From positions 1 through 27,121 of the forward strand of contig CAYOHP010000092.1 in NCBI GenBank assembly GCA_964403795.1: a DNA stretch of 27,121 nt. The letters run 5' to 3'. Below the pieces are notes generated by a model. That model saw nothing but the letters and a program-made list of their open reading frames with translations, made no database searches and had not been told where the DNA came from. Origin of the DNA: CAYOHP01 sp964403795 [NCBI: uncultured bacterium] (GTDB lineage: Bacteria > Muiribacteriota > UBA6191 > CAZXTJ01). Positions 7,943-15,966 of this stretch are shown piece after piece. Numbering within the stretch: position 1 is the first letter of the stretch; each line of letters opens with the position of its first letter. A program made the translations under genes and the position numbers.

Positions 7943-10900
7943 ATGAAAACCACGGCACGCCGCTTCGACCCGCCGCTCGCGATCGTGGGCATGGGGTCGC
8001 TGCTGCCGGGAGCCCGCTCGCTCGCCGAATACTGGCAGAACCTGGTGGCCGGTCGCGACCAGGTGACCGAGGTGCCCGGCCACTATTGGAGGGTCGAGGA
8101 CTTCCACGACCCGGACCAGAAGGCCTGGGGTCGGACCTACGGTCGGCGGGGCGGTTTCGTGCCCCGGGTCCCGTTCGACCCGGCCGAGTTCGGGATCCCG
8201 CCCCGGACCCTCGCGGCCATCGACACCGTCCAGCTGCTGGCCCTGCTGGTGGCCCGGGACACCCTCGCCGATTGCGCGGCCTGGCGGGAGGGGAAGGTCG
8301 ACCCCGAGGAGGTCGGCGTGATCCTCGGGGGAGGCGCGGCCACCGAGATGATGACCCAGATGATGGGGCATGTCGACCACCCCAACTGGCGCGCCGCCAT
8401 GCGCCGGAGCGGCATCCCCGAGGCCAAGGTCGAGGAGGTGGTGGCGGCCGCTCGCAGTTCGTTTGCCGAATGGACCGAGAACAACTTCCCGGGTGCCCTG
8501 GGGAACGTCATCGCCGGGCGCATCACCAACCGGCTCGGTCTGGGCGGGACCAACTGCGTGGTGGACGCGGCCTGTGCCAGCAGCCTGGCCGCCCTTTCGA
8601 TGGCCGCCTCCGAGCTGCAGCTCGGCCGGGCCGACCTGGTGATCTCGGGCGGGTCCGATGCCCAGAACGACATCTACACCTTCATGTGCTTCTCGAAGAC
8701 CCCGGCCCTGTCGCCGACCGGCGACAGCCGCCCCTTCGCCAAGGCCGCCGACGGCACCATCCTCGGCGAAGGTGCGGCCATGGTGGCCCTGCGCCGGCTC
8801 GAGGACGCCGAACGCGACGGCGACCGGATCTACGCGGTGATCCGGGGGATCGGGAGTTCCTCGGACGGCCGGGCCAAGAGCATCTACGCACCGCTGGCCC
8901 GGGGCCAGGCGCTGGCCTTCCGGCGAGCCTATGCGAGCTCGGGCATCTCGCCCGCCGAGGTCGAGCTGGTGGAGGCCCACGGCACCGCCACCCGGGCCAA
9001 CGACGCTGCCGAGGTGGAGAGCCTCTCGGCGGTCTACCGGGAGGCCGGGACCGAGCGGACCGGCTGGTGCGCGCTCGGCTCGGTGAAGTCGCAGATCGGC
9101 CACACCAAGATGACGGCCGGGGCCGCCAGTCTGCAGAAGGCGGCGCTGGCCCTGCACCACGGGGTGCTCCCGCCCACCCTGAAGGTCGACGTCCCCAACC
9201 CGGAACTCGGCCTGGAACGGAGCCCCTTCTACCTGAACACCGAGACCCGGCCCTGGATCCATCCGCCGGACTCCACCCGCAAGGCCGCGGTCAGCTCGCT
9301 CGGCTTCGGGGGAACCAACTTCCACGTGGTGGTGGAGGAGTACCGCGGGAAGGCGGCCAGGCCGTCCCGGGTGAGGGTGGGCGAGTCCCTGCTCCTGCTG
9401 CTTGGCGCCCGCGACCGGGGGGAACTCGACGCCCTGCTGGCGGACCTCCCGGCCCGCCTGGCGGAGCGTTCGCCGGGTGCCCTCTCGGCGGAGCTGGCGG
9501 GTCGGTTCGATCCCGCCAGCCCGGTCCGCCTGGCCCTGGTGCTCCGGGCCGGGGAGGAGGTAGGGGCCCTGGTGGCCGAGGCCCGGACCCGGGTGAGGGA
9601 GGCGGAAACGGGTCGCCTGTCGAAGCCCCGCCGCATGCATCTGGGCACCGGTGCCGCGGGCCCGGTGGCGTTCCTGTTCCCCGGCCAGGGCAGTCCCTAC
9701 CTGGGGATGGGCCGCGAGCTGGCGGTCGCCTTCGAGGAATTCCGGGAGGTCTGGGACCGGGTCGAGGCGGCCCGGCCCGGGCTCGCCCGGGTCGTCTTCC
9801 CGCCGCCGAGCTTCGAGGCCGCCCAGCGGGAAGAGGCCATGGCCCGCCTGGTGGATACCCGGAACGCCCAGAGCGCGCTGGGTGCCACGGCCATGGGATA
9901 CCTGGCGCTGACCGCGCGCATAGGGCTCCTGCCCGCGGCCGTGGCCGGCCACAGCTACGGCGAGCTCTCGGCCCTGGCGGCGGCCGGGGCGATCCCCGAC
10001 CTGGCGGCCCTGCTCCGGTTGTCCCAGGCCCGGGCCGACGCCATGGCCCGGGTCGCGGCAGCCGAGGGCGAGAGCGGGATGACGGCGGTCTTCGCGGGGG
10101 CCGACGACCTCGAGGCGCGGCTCGCCGCCTGGGGATCCGGGGTCGTGGTCGCCAACGCCAACTCGCCGCGTCAGGCCGTGGTCGCCGGGAGCCTCGCCGA
10201 ACTCGACCGGGTCGAGGCGCAGCTCGGGCGCGAGGGCCTGCGCTACCGGCGCCTGGCGGTCTCGGCCGCGTTCCACTCCCGCTTCGTCGCCGAGGCCGAG
10301 CGCGAGTTCGCGGAGGCAGTGACCCGGGAGGAGCTGGCTGCGCCCCGGCTGGCGGTCTACTCCAACACCACCGGGGGACGCTATCCGGAGGACCCGGCCG
10401 GGATCGCGTCCCTGGTCGGGGGCCAGTTGGCCCGGCCGGTCCGGTTCCAGCGCATGGTCGATACCATGCACGACGACGGGATCCGGGTCTTCCTCGAGCT
10501 GGGTCCGGGACGGGCCTTGACGGGCCTGGTCGGCGAGTGCCTGGCGGGTCGGGATCATCTGGCGGTGTCCCTGGACGGCCGTCCGGGCGAAGGGCTGCTG
10601 GGATTCCATGACGCGCTCGGGACCCTGGCCGCGGCCGGAGTCCCGTTCCGGCTCGAGGGGCTGGAGGGCGGGTTGCTCGACCCGGCCCTCGTGACCGACC
10701 GCGGCATGTCGGAAGCTGCGGTGTGGATCGACGGCAGCAACCTCGGGAAGCCCGACCTGACCGCGGCCCCGGTGGCCGGGGAGGTCGGGCAGGGGCTCTC
10801 GGACTCGGGAGGCGGGGAGGTCCCGGGCGATCCCTGGCAGCGGGCCGTGGCCGAGGTGCAGCGGAATCTGGTGGAGGCGGAGCGGCACTACCAGGAGACC

Positions 10901-12778
10901 CTCGCCGGCACCCATCGGGCCTTCCTGGAGGCGAGTCGGAGCGTGCTCGCGAGCCTGGCCGGCGGGGCTCCCGGAGCCGCAGCCGCGGCGGTCCCCGGCC
11001 TGGTCCCCGAAGGGCCGGTCCCGGCAGAGGAGCCTCGACCGCAGCGAGCCCCGGGCGAGACCCAGGCTCCGGTGCCCGCGGCGGCCCCGGCCGCTGCAGC
11101 GGCTTCGATCCAGGAGACCATGCTCGAGGTGGTGGCGGAACTGACCGGGTACCCGCGCTCGGCGATCGCCATGGATGCCGATCTCGAGCGGGACCTCGGG
11201 GTGGACTCGATCAAGAAGGTCGAGTTGCTCTCGGTCTTCAAGGAGCGCGTGCCCGGGGTCGAGATCGGGGATCCCCAGTCGCTCTTCACGGCCCGCAGCC
11301 TCGGGGAGATCGTGGCCAAGGTCGAGGCGGCCGGCGCCGATCGGGAGGTCCGGGGGGACGGAGGGACCGATCCCCAGGCAGCCGCCGCGACCTCGGGCTC
11401 GACCGGGGTCGAGCCCCGGGGCGGCCTGGTCCGCCGGGTGGTGGTCGCGGAGAGCCGGGCGGCCCCGTGCCAGGCGACGCCGGGCTTCGAGGGTCGCTCG
11501 GTCGAGCTGGTGGCCGATCGGCGGGGCGTGGCCGAGCCGTTGGCCGAGCAGCTCTCGGCGATCGGGTGGCGGGTGGGCGTGGTCGACGCGATCTCCGGCG
11601 AGGCCGAGGCAGTGGTCTGGCTCCGCGGCCTGGACGCCCCGGACCACGACCCGTCGGAAGGGATCCGGTCGGCCCGGGAGGCGTTCCTGTCCCTCCAGGC
11701 CGCCGGTCCGCGGCTTCGGGAATCGGGGGGAGGCCTGGTCACGGTCCAGGACACCGGAGGCGACTTCCTGCTCTCCGGGGCCGCCGGGGCGAGGGCCTGG
11801 TCGGGGGGGCTTCCCGCCCTCCTCAAGACCGCAGCCCGGGAATGGCCCGAGGTCATGGTCAAGGCGATCGACCTGGATACCCGCCATCGCCTGGCCGGCG
11901 AGCTGGCCGAGGACCTGTTCACCGAACTGACCCAGGGAGGCCGCCTCGCCGAGGTCGGGCTCCGGCCCGGAGGCCAGCGCCTGGTTCCGGTGGTGCGGAG
12001 CCGGGACCCGGGTCCGGGAGGTAGGCCGCTGGCGGCCGGCACGGTGGTACTGGCCAGCGGAGGCGGTCGCGGCATCACCGCGGCATGCCTGGTGGCCCTG
12101 GCGGCGCGGAGTCCCCTCCGGATCGCGATCCTGGGGACCACCCCGCCCGGGGACGAGGATGTCCGCGGCAGGGAAGTCGCTGCCACCCTGGAGGCGATCC
12201 GGGCGGCCGGATCCGAAGCGCGCTGGGTGGCTTGTGACGTGGCGGTGGCCGCGGCGGTGGCGGGGGCGGTGGCCGAGGTGCGGGCGGTCTGGGGCCCGAT
12301 CGGGGTCCTGGTCCACGGAGCCGGGGTGAACCTGGATTCCCCGCTGGCCGAGAAGCCGGTGGCGGAGTTCGACCGGGTACTGGCGGTCAAGGCCGGCGGC
12401 CTCGCCCACCTGCTGGAGGCTACCCGCCCGGATCCGCTCACCCGCGTGGTGGGCTTCTCCTCGATCGTGGCCCGGGAGGGGAACTTCAAGCAGGCGGACT
12501 ACGCGGTGGCCAACGAGCTGGTCAACAAGGCGCTCCAGGGCGAGGCGCAGGCTCGCGCCGGGATCGCCAGGGTGCTCTCCCTGGGGTGGGGACCCTGGGA
12601 CGGCGGGATGGTGAAGGCGCACCACAAGGCCATGTTCGCCCTCGCAGGGCTCGCCCCCATCGGGCTGGCGGAGGGCGCCGCCGCCTTCGTGGCCGAGCTG
12701 GAGGCGGAGGGCGCGGACGATGCGGTCGAGATCCTGCTGACGGCTCCGCCCGCGGTCCCGGGAGGGAGCGCGGCGTGA
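7943..12778 (+). CDS. Iterative type I PKS, KS-AT-ACP-KR (PUFA/heterocyst-glycolipid type)
   Basis: 1611-residue megasynthase that would build a long acyl chain from malonyl units. Ketosynthase (about 9-460): Cys211 in DAACASS, His346 in EAHGTAT, His387 in GSVKSQIGHTK, the last typical of PUFA, Hgl and enediyne synthases. Acyltransferase (about 574-890): Ser671 in GHSYGE, His778 in AAFHS. A helical segment (about 965-1012) and an Ala/Pro linker precede one ACP (about 1053-1130) with attachment Ser1089 in LGVDSIKKVELL. A structural half (about 1145-1360) leads to the ketoreductase (1366-1600): GGGRGIT loop, Ser1507, Tyr1520, Asn1524. No enoylreductase, thioesterase or phosphopantetheinyl transferase is present. 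The ATG follows GGGGAG. The stop overlaps the next gene by 4 bp. Similar to PfaA and HglE in domain style; exact product unknown. Confidence 0.93.
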   Translation: MKTTARRFDPPLAIVGMGSLLPGARSLAEYWQNLVAGRDQVTEVPGHYWRVEDFHDPDQKAWGRTYGRRGGFVPRVPFDPAEFGIPPRTLAAIDTVQLLALLVARDTLADCAAWREGKVDPEEVGVILGGGAATEMMTQMMGHVDHPNWRAAMRRSGIPEAKVEEVVAAARSSFAEWTENNFPGALGNVIAGRITNRLGLGGTNCVVDAACASSLAALSMAASELQLGRADLVISGGSDAQNDIYTFMCFSKTPALSPTGDSRPFAKAADGTILGEGAAMVALRRLEDAERDGDRIYAVIRGIGSSSDGRAKSIYAPLARGQALAFRRAYASSGISPAEVELVEAHGTATRANDAAEVESLSAVYREAGTERTGWCALGSVKSQIGHTKMTAGAASLQKAALALHHGVLPPTLKVDVPNPELGLERSPFYLNTETRPWIHPPDSTRKAAVSSLGFGGTNFHVVVEEYRGKAARPSRVRVGESLLLLLGARDRGELDALLADLPARLAERSPGALSAELAGRFDPASPVRLALVLRAGEEVGALVAEARTRVREAETGRLSKPRRMHLGTGAAGPVAFLFPGQGSPYLGMGRELAVAFEEFREVWDRVEAARPGLARVVFPPPSFEAAQREEAMARLVDTRNAQSALGATAMGYLALTARIGLLPAAVAGHSYGELSALAAAGAIPDLAALLRLSQARADAMARVAAAEGESGMTAVFAGADDLEARLAAWGSGVVVANANSPRQAVVAGSLAELDRVEAQLGREGLRYRRLAVSAAFHSRFVAEAEREFAEAVTREELAAPRLAVYSNTTGGRYPEDPAGIASLVGGQLARPVRFQRMVDTMHDDGIRVFLELGPGRALTGLVGECLAGRDHLAVSLDGRPGEGLLGFHDALGTLAAAGVPFRLEGLEGGLLDPALVTDRGMSEAAVWIDGSNLGKPDLTAAPVAGEVGQGLSDSGGGEVPGDPWQRAVAEVQRNLVEAERHYQETLAGTHRAFLEASRSVLASLAGGAPGAAAAAVPGLVPEGPVPAEEPRPQRAPGETQAPVPAAAPAAAAASIQETMLEVVAELTGYPRSAIAMDADLERDLGVDSIKKVELLSVFKERVPGVEIGDPQSLFTARSLGEIVAKVEAAGADREVRGDGGTDPQAAAATSGSTGVEPRGGLVRRVVVAESRAAPCQATPGFEGRSVELVADRRGVAEPLAEQLSAIGWRVGVVDAISGEAEAVVWLRGLDAPDHDPSEGIRSAREAFLSLQAAGPRLRESGGGLVTVQDTGGDFLLSGAAGARAWSGGLPALLKTAAREWPEVMVKAIDLDTRHRLAGELAEDLFTELTQGGRLAEVGLRPGGQRLVPVVRSRDPGPGGRPLAAGTVVLASGGGRGITAACLVALAARSPLRIAILGTTPPGDEDVRGREVAATLEAIRAAGSEARWVACDVAVAAAVAGAVAEVRAVWGPIGVLVHGAGVNLDSPLAEKPVAEFDRVLAVKAGGLAHLLEATRPDPLTRVVGFSSIVAREGNFKQADYAVANELVNKALQGEAQARAGIARVLSLGWGPWDGGMVKAHHKAMFALAGLAPIGLAEGAAAFVAELEAEGADDAVEILLTAPPAVPGGSAA

Positions 12779-15093
12779 GCGACCCGGCCCGGGACCGGAG
12801 GGCCGAGCTGCTCGCCTCGCTCCACCGTTCCCTGGCGGAGGCCCACCGGGAGGCCATGACGCGAGCTGCCACGGCTCATGACGCGTTCCTGGCCGCGGTG
12901 CGCGCCGCCCACGAAACCCTGGCGGCGGGGGTCCCGGGGCCCGGGGTCGGGGCCGGGACGAGGGCGGGGAGCCAGGACGGGAACCTCCTCGAGTGGGAGC
13001 TCACCGAGGCCGGCGATCCCTGGGTCGAGGATCATCGGGCGGCCTGGACCGTTCCGGTCCTTCCCCTCACCTTCGAACTCGATATGTTGGCCCGGGCGGC
13101 CGCGGCCCGCAGGCCGGGATCGTCGCTGCCGCGGGTCGTCTCCATGGAAGCGCGGCGCTGGGCGGCCTTCGAGGGGGGCCGGCTCTCCGGCCGGATCGCG
13201 CTCCGGGACCGGGAGGACGGCGGGATCGAAGCCGAACTCCGGATCGCCCCGGCGGGTCGACCCGGGGAGACGGAGCTGGCGGCCGCGGCCCGGTTCGAGT
13301 TCGGATCGCCGGATTCGGTCGTCGCGGATCCGGGCTCCGGAGCGCTCGCCCCGATCGCGGATCCAAAACCCCAGGACTGCCCGTACCGGAGCGGCCGGCT
13401 CTTCCATGGTCCCTCGCTGCAGCTCCTCCACGGGCTGGTCATGGGCCGGGACGGTTCCTCGGCCCGGGTGCTCGCCGAGTCGCGGGGCGTCCCCTACGGG
13501 CTGGTCCATCCCGGTCTGCTGGACGCCTGCCTCCACGCCGTGCCGTTCTTCGGGATCGAGCGCTGGTTCCCGGGGCCGGGGCGCGGCATGGCCGCCTTCC
13601 CCTACCGGATCCGCGGGCTGCAGTGGAGGCGGCCCCCCCCGCGCCAGGGGGAGGTGCAGGTGGAGGCCCGGGCCCTGAGGGTCGACCATGGGAGGCTCCC
13701 GGTGGTCCGGCTGGTGCTCTCCGACGGACAGGGCACCCTGGCGGACTTCGAGCTCACCCTGCTGCTGGTGGCCAAGGGGCGGCTGGCGGGGACGGCGCCC
13801 GGCGCCTGGGGTCGCTTCCTCTCGGGGGAGGGGGCGGTGGCCGGGATCGCTCTGGGAGCCGGGACCGGGAGCGAGCGCAGGCTCGAGACCGCGGCGGTCG
13901 AGGAGCTCGCCTGGATCCCGGGGACCCTGGCTCGGGTCTACGGACTCGGGCCGGACCGTCCCGACCTGCGGGAGGAGCTGGCCCGGAGGGATCATCTCGG
14001 GAGCGAACTCCGCCTGCATCCGCGACGGATCCGGGTGGGAGCCGACGGGAGCTGCGCCAATCTCCCGCTGAACCCCTGCCGGATCGGGACCGCAGGGGAC
14101 GAGCGGGGCGTGGCGACCCGGCTCGAAGGTCCGGGACCGCTCGACCTCTCGGGGATGGCGGCCCAGTGGGCGGAGCGGGGTGTGGAGCGGGGCCTCATGG
14201 TGGATCTGGTCGGGGCCCTGTTGCACCGGTTCGTCCGTCGGGTGGTGCTGGAGGATCCCGAGGGACATGGCGCGCTGGCGGGACGCAGCGTGCTCTACCT
14301 GGCGAACCACCAGACCGGGATCGAGAGTCTCCCGTTCTGCATGGTGACCGCCTGTCTCCGGCATGGGCCGGCCGAGGCCCTGACCCACCGCCAGCAGATG
14401 GAGACCGGGATCCTGGGGGCTCTCTACGCCTTGGCCCAGGCGGCCTTCGGGGAGCGCCTGCTGCTCGGCCTCAGGGTCTTCGACACCGCGGAACGGGAGT
14501 CCCTCCCGGCCGCCCTGGAGGGGTACCGCGGCGCGGCCGCCGAGCGAGCGACGTCCCTGTACGTGGCGGTGGAAGGCATGCGGTCGTTCCACGCCGCCCA
14601 CCGGGTCGAGCGGTTGAGCTCGGTGTTCCTGGATCTGGCGATCGGCTCGGGCATCCCGGTCGTCCCCGTGAAATTCGTCGGGGGTCTGCCGCGGGAGCGC
14701 CTGGACACGCCACTCGACCTTCCCTGGCGGCTGGCGGGCCAGGACTACTACCTGGGCGAGGCGATAGGACCCGAGGAGCTGGCGGCACTCGCCTACCGGG
14801 ATCGGGCCCGGTTGGTCCTGGACCGGATCAACGGCCTCGGTCCCAGCCTCGAGGACGAGGAGCCGAGTCCCCCGGACCCCGAGTTCCTCGCCCGGGTGGC
14901 GGAGTTGGAACGGTCCGGAACCCGAGGCCTGGCCGCGGTGGTGGTGGCGGCCCTTTCGGGCCTCGAGGATCCCTGCCCCGAGACCCGGGATTTCCTGGGG
15001 GCTCTCGCCGAGGGGACACCCGTCGCCGCCCTGGAGTCGCCGCTGGTGGCCGGGATCCTGGCGCTGGCGACCGGGGGCGACCGGGGCCGCTGA
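12775..15093 (+). CDS. PKS dehydratase - PlsC-like acyltransferase fusion
   Basis: 772-residue partner of the PKS, started by GTG in a GTGA overlap with its stop; GGAGGGAG (12761-12768) is the ribosome site. Residues 18-53 are a helical module resembling one in the PKS. Residues about 75-320 are a double-hotdog dehydratase: His87 in VEDHRAAW, followed by VLP, then FHGPSLQLLHG, and Asp250 in HPGLLDACLH, the expected His/Asp pair. Residues about 345-490 match nothing I recognise. Residues about 495-690 are a glycerol-phosphate acyltransferase (PlsC) domain: NHQTGIES (His512, with Glu517 where Asp is usual), VEGMRS (Glu600-Ser604) and IPVVPVKFVGG. The dehydratase should act on the ACP-bound hydroxyacyl chain; the acyltransferase may hand the finished chain to an acceptor, which would explain the missing thioesterase (inference). 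Confidence 0.88.
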   Translation: MSDPARDRRAELLASLHRSLAEAHREAMTRAATAHDAFLAAVRAAHETLAAGVPGPGVGAGTRAGSQDGNLLEWELTEAGDPWVEDHRAAWTVPVLPLTFELDMLARAAAARRPGSSLPRVVSMEARRWAAFEGGRLSGRIALRDREDGGIEAELRIAPAGRPGETELAAAARFEFGSPDSVVADPGSGALAPIADPKPQDCPYRSGRLFHGPSLQLLHGLVMGRDGSSARVLAESRGVPYGLVHPGLLDACLHAVPFFGIERWFPGPGRGMAAFPYRIRGLQWRRPPPRQGEVQVEARALRVDHGRLPVVRLVLSDGQGTLADFELTLLLVAKGRLAGTAPGAWGRFLSGEGAVAGIALGAGTGSERRLETAAVEELAWIPGTLARVYGLGPDRPDLREELARRDHLGSELRLHPRRIRVGADGSCANLPLNPCRIGTAGDERGVATRLEGPGPLDLSGMAAQWAERGVERGLMVDLVGALLHRFVRRVVLEDPEGHGALAGRSVLYLANHQTGIESLPFCMVTACLRHGPAEALTHRQQMETGILGALYALAQAAFGERLLLGLRVFDTAERESLPAALEGYRGAAAERATSLYVAVEGMRSFHAAHRVERLSSVFLDLAIGSGIPVVPVKFVGGLPRERLDTPLDLPWRLAGQDYYLGEAIGPEELAALAYRDRARLVLDRINGLGPSLEDEEPSPPDPEFLARVAELERSGTRGLAAVVVAALSGLEDPCPETRDFLGALAEGTPVAALESPLVAGILALATGGDRGR

Positions 15094-15099
15094 GGTTCC

Positions 15100-15879
15100 C
15101 TAGACCTTGAAGACGTATTCCTTGCCCGGCTCGCGCTCGCAGTCCGGGGGGTAGGAGCGGCGCTTCTCCCGGTAGTAGCGGTCCCGGTGGTCGCCCTCGC
15201 TCGCCCGGTTCCAGGTCAGGTAGAGGAGACGGCGGGACCGGGGGCTCCGGTTGGGGCCCGAGCGGTGGGGGGCGTAGGAGTCGAAGAGCACCAGGTCCCC
15301 GGGAGCTGCGAACAGGGGCCGGTAGGAGCCTGGCGGGAAGGCATCGTCGGCGAGCGGCTGGTCCATCGGTCCGAGCAGGCCCTCGCGATGGCGCCCGGGC
15401 ACGAACTCCAAGGGACCGTTCTCGGCGTCGGCCGGGTCCACCGCCACCATGGCGGTGATGTGCAGGGATCCCCAACGGTCCCAGCGGGCAGCCATGTCCT
15501 GGTGGGCCTTGAAGCCGTCGCCGCCGGGCAGCTTCAGGTTGATCTTGTCCTTGAAGAGGACCGCGGGCTCGCCGAAGAGGAGGCTCGCAGCCTCGGTGAG
15601 CGGACCCTGGGCCAGGGCGTCGAGCCCGGGATGGTAGGGCAGGAAATTCTCGACCCGGTTCAGGATCCGGCTGCCGTCGAGCAGGCTCTTCTCGAAGTAC
15701 TTCATCCACCTGCCCGGGGTCTCGGGCCATGCCTCGATCTCGGCGACCCAGGCGCACAGGCGTTCGGGATCGGGGATGAATCCGGGGACGTGGACGTAAC
15801 CATCCCGATGGAAGGCCGCGATCACCTCGGGTGCGAGCACTGCCGGTCGAGGCTCGGGAGCGGGTCGGGTGCGGGACAT
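15100..15879 (-). CDS. Phytanoyl-CoA dioxygenase (PhyH) family Fe(II)/2-oxoglutarate hydroxylase
   Basis: 259-residue cytoplasmic non-haem iron dioxygenase. The iron triad is His126-x-Asp128 in FKAHQDMA and His205 in DSYAPHRSGPN; Arg216 or Arg217 should bind 2-oxoglutarate. The N-terminal FHRDGYVHVPGF is typical of the family, as is the length. Members hydroxylate lipids, ectoine and natural products. It ends 6 bp from the dehydratase-acyltransferase gene in convergent orientation, so hydroxylation of the PKS-derived chain is a reasonable guess but not shown. The ATG at 15879 is the last start before the conserved domain and lies 7 nt after TAGGAT, with no Shine-Dalgarno. Confidence 0.87.
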   Translation of the reverse strand: MSRTRPAPEPRPAVLAPEVIAAFHRDGYVHVPGFIPDPERLCAWVAEIEAWPETPGRWMKYFEKSLLDGSRILNRVENFLPYHPGLDALAQGPLTEAASLLFGEPAVLFKDKINLKLPGGDGFKAHQDMAARWDRWGSLHITAMVAVDPADAENGPLEFVPGRHREGLLGPMDQPLADDAFPPGSYRPLFAAPGDLVLFDSYAPHRSGPNRSPRSRRLLYLTWNRASEGDHRDRYYREKRRSYPPDCEREPGKEYVFKV

Positions 15880-15886
15880 GGGGCCG

Positions 15887-15892
15887 ATCCTA
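15887..15892 (-). promoter_or_regulatory. TAGGAT -10 box for a possibly leaderless PhyH mRNA
   Basis: On the minus strand TAGGAT is followed by 7 nt and then the ATG. With usual spacing, transcription would begin at or next to the start codon. No -35 box is evident. Confidence 0.35.
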
Positions 15893-15966
15893 CCCGGTCG
15901 CCGCAGGCGCGGGGAGGCGAGGTGGGATTCCCCACGCCGAGGCCGATGGGGCACGCTCGACCCGGA

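Noticed and set aside
7514-12625. Very long open frame antisense to the PKS (about 1700 codons)
   Set aside because: Its translation is Arg/Gly/Pro/His-rich with no recognisable domain, while the plus strand encodes complete KS, AT, ACP and KR motifs. Long antisense frames are expected in DNA this GC-rich.
13810-14250. Possible phosphopantetheinyl transferase between the dehydratase and PlsC domains
   Set aside because: I could not find the conserved acidic and Trp/Lys motifs of that family; left as an unassigned region.
15922-15935. Short hairpin GTGGG-ATTC-CCCAC between PhyH and the TPR gene
   Set aside because: Only 5 bp, common by chance at this GC content, with no T-tract or known operator form.
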